DNA of 64,000 bases from CAZLGM01 sp964623625 (GTDB taxonomy: Bacteria; Desulfobacterota; Desulfobulbia; Desulfobulbales; Desulfocapsaceae). The position numbers and the translations under genes are program-made. The stretch's first letter is position 1; each line of letters begins with the position of its first letter. Positions 63,681 through 64,000 of this stretch are shown piece by piece. Below the pieces are notes generated by a model, which saw only the letters and a program-made list of their open reading frames with translations, did no database searches and was not told the DNA's origin. The stretch is taken from the NCBI GenBank assembly GCA_964623625.1, contig CAZUUJ010000009.1:1-64000 (forward strand), in the 5' to 3' direction.

Positions 63681-64000
63681 ATGAAAACATCGTGTTCACA
63701 ACTAGTTAACAGAATGCTGCTTTCAGTCCTGATTGCAGGTTTGTGCCTGCTCAACGTTCCTTTAACCTCGCTGGCTGCTGAGGGTGCGCCGGAAGGCAGA
63801 AGCCAGGATATTTTAAAGAAACATGACTTGACAGTTGAAAAAGAACAAAAAACCACTGCAGAGCAAGCCCCGACACTGTCTGATCAGAAGAAAAAGACAG
63901 TGGTTTCTGAGAAAAAAACGGTAGTTGTTTCAACCGACCCTCAGGTCAGTAAGACTGAATCAATGGATGGTATGACCTGGTTGTATATTGGGGGTGCTGT
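63681..64000 (+). CDS. Exported protein, partial at window end
   Basis: An ATG at 63681 with an AAGGA element upstream opens a frame that stays open to base 64000. It encodes a signal peptide (a hydrophobic core ending at SLA-AEGA near residue 33) and a Lys/Thr/Glu-rich segment with repeated KKT and EKKT motifs. It then enters a hydrophobic stretch (GMTWLYIGGAV) that may be a second helix. No family can be named from the visible 106 residues. It lies 15 bases after the permease and is probably cotranscribed with the export operon. Confidence 0.6.
   Translation, partial: MKTSCSQLVNRMLLSVLIAGLCLLNVPLTSLAAEGAPEGRSQDILKKHDLTVEKEQKTTAEQAPTLSDQKKKTVVSEKKTVVVSTDPQVSKTESMDGMTWLYIGGA

Overview
This window looks like one long cell-surface glycan locus from a Gram-negative bacterium. 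The ABC-type glycan exporter, the WaaL/Wzy-like protein, the TolC-family channel and the moderate base composition fit a deltaproteobacterial (Desulfobacterota) lineage. A Desulfobulbales-type marine sulfate reducer is my best guess, but no rRNA or taxonomic marker gene is present, so this is inference.

Layout. (1) 70-12123, plus strand: a methyltransferase-GT2 fusion, a membrane glycan protein, GT4 transferases, a sugar nucleotidyltransferase and a reductase/epimerase, then a block resembling the diacetylbacillosamine pathway (PglA-, PglC-, PglE- and PglF/WbpM-like proteins plus a small hexapeptide acetyltransferase). (2) 12107-24816: an O-antigen ligase/polymerase-like protein, a methyltransferase, a Wzm/Wzt exporter whose ATPase has a C-terminal glycan-binding extension, two large methyltransferase proteins with a kinase-like motif and C-terminal coiled coil, and four GT2 enzymes. 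This resembles the O9a-type strategy of exporting an end-capped polymer. (3) 24833-35650: a membrane-embedded spermidine-synthase-like protein, a HAD-family protein, a GT-C-like protein, and a compact cassette of VTC-domain protein, DUF4956 protein, membrane-anchored beta-domain protein and CotH-like kinase. (4) 35677-44483, minus strand: a DPM1-like GT2, two NAD-dependent epimerases, two large GT-C-like membrane proteins and a methyltransferase, interrupted by a decayed IS3-type insertion at about 40790-41026. (5) 45229-55333, plus strand: GT4, a degenerate PHP protein, another GT-C-like protein, a Ser-rich lipoprotein followed by a strong terminator, then a decoration operon (pyruvyltransferase-like, LPG-synthase/flippase-like, two hexapeptide acyltransferases, FrhB-like Fe-S protein). 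(6) 55601-64000: a flippase-like/beta-propeller fusion, an epimerase, a complete TolC-HlyD-ABC-MacB export operon and the start of an exported protein that runs off the window.

How it works together (inference): sugar nucleotides are made and modified, a phosphoglycosyl transferase primes undecaprenyl phosphate, GT2/GT4 enzymes extend in the cytoplasm, the chain is capped and exported by Wzm/Wzt, and polyprenyl-phosphate-dependent GT-C enzymes plus CotH/VTC-type proteins may decorate it in the periplasm. The most unusual signals are a beta-rich periplasmic domain with an LRIDP-type signature recurring in at least three and perhaps five membrane proteins, the VTC-DUF4956-CotH cassette, the paired putative chain terminators, and the flippase-propeller fusion.
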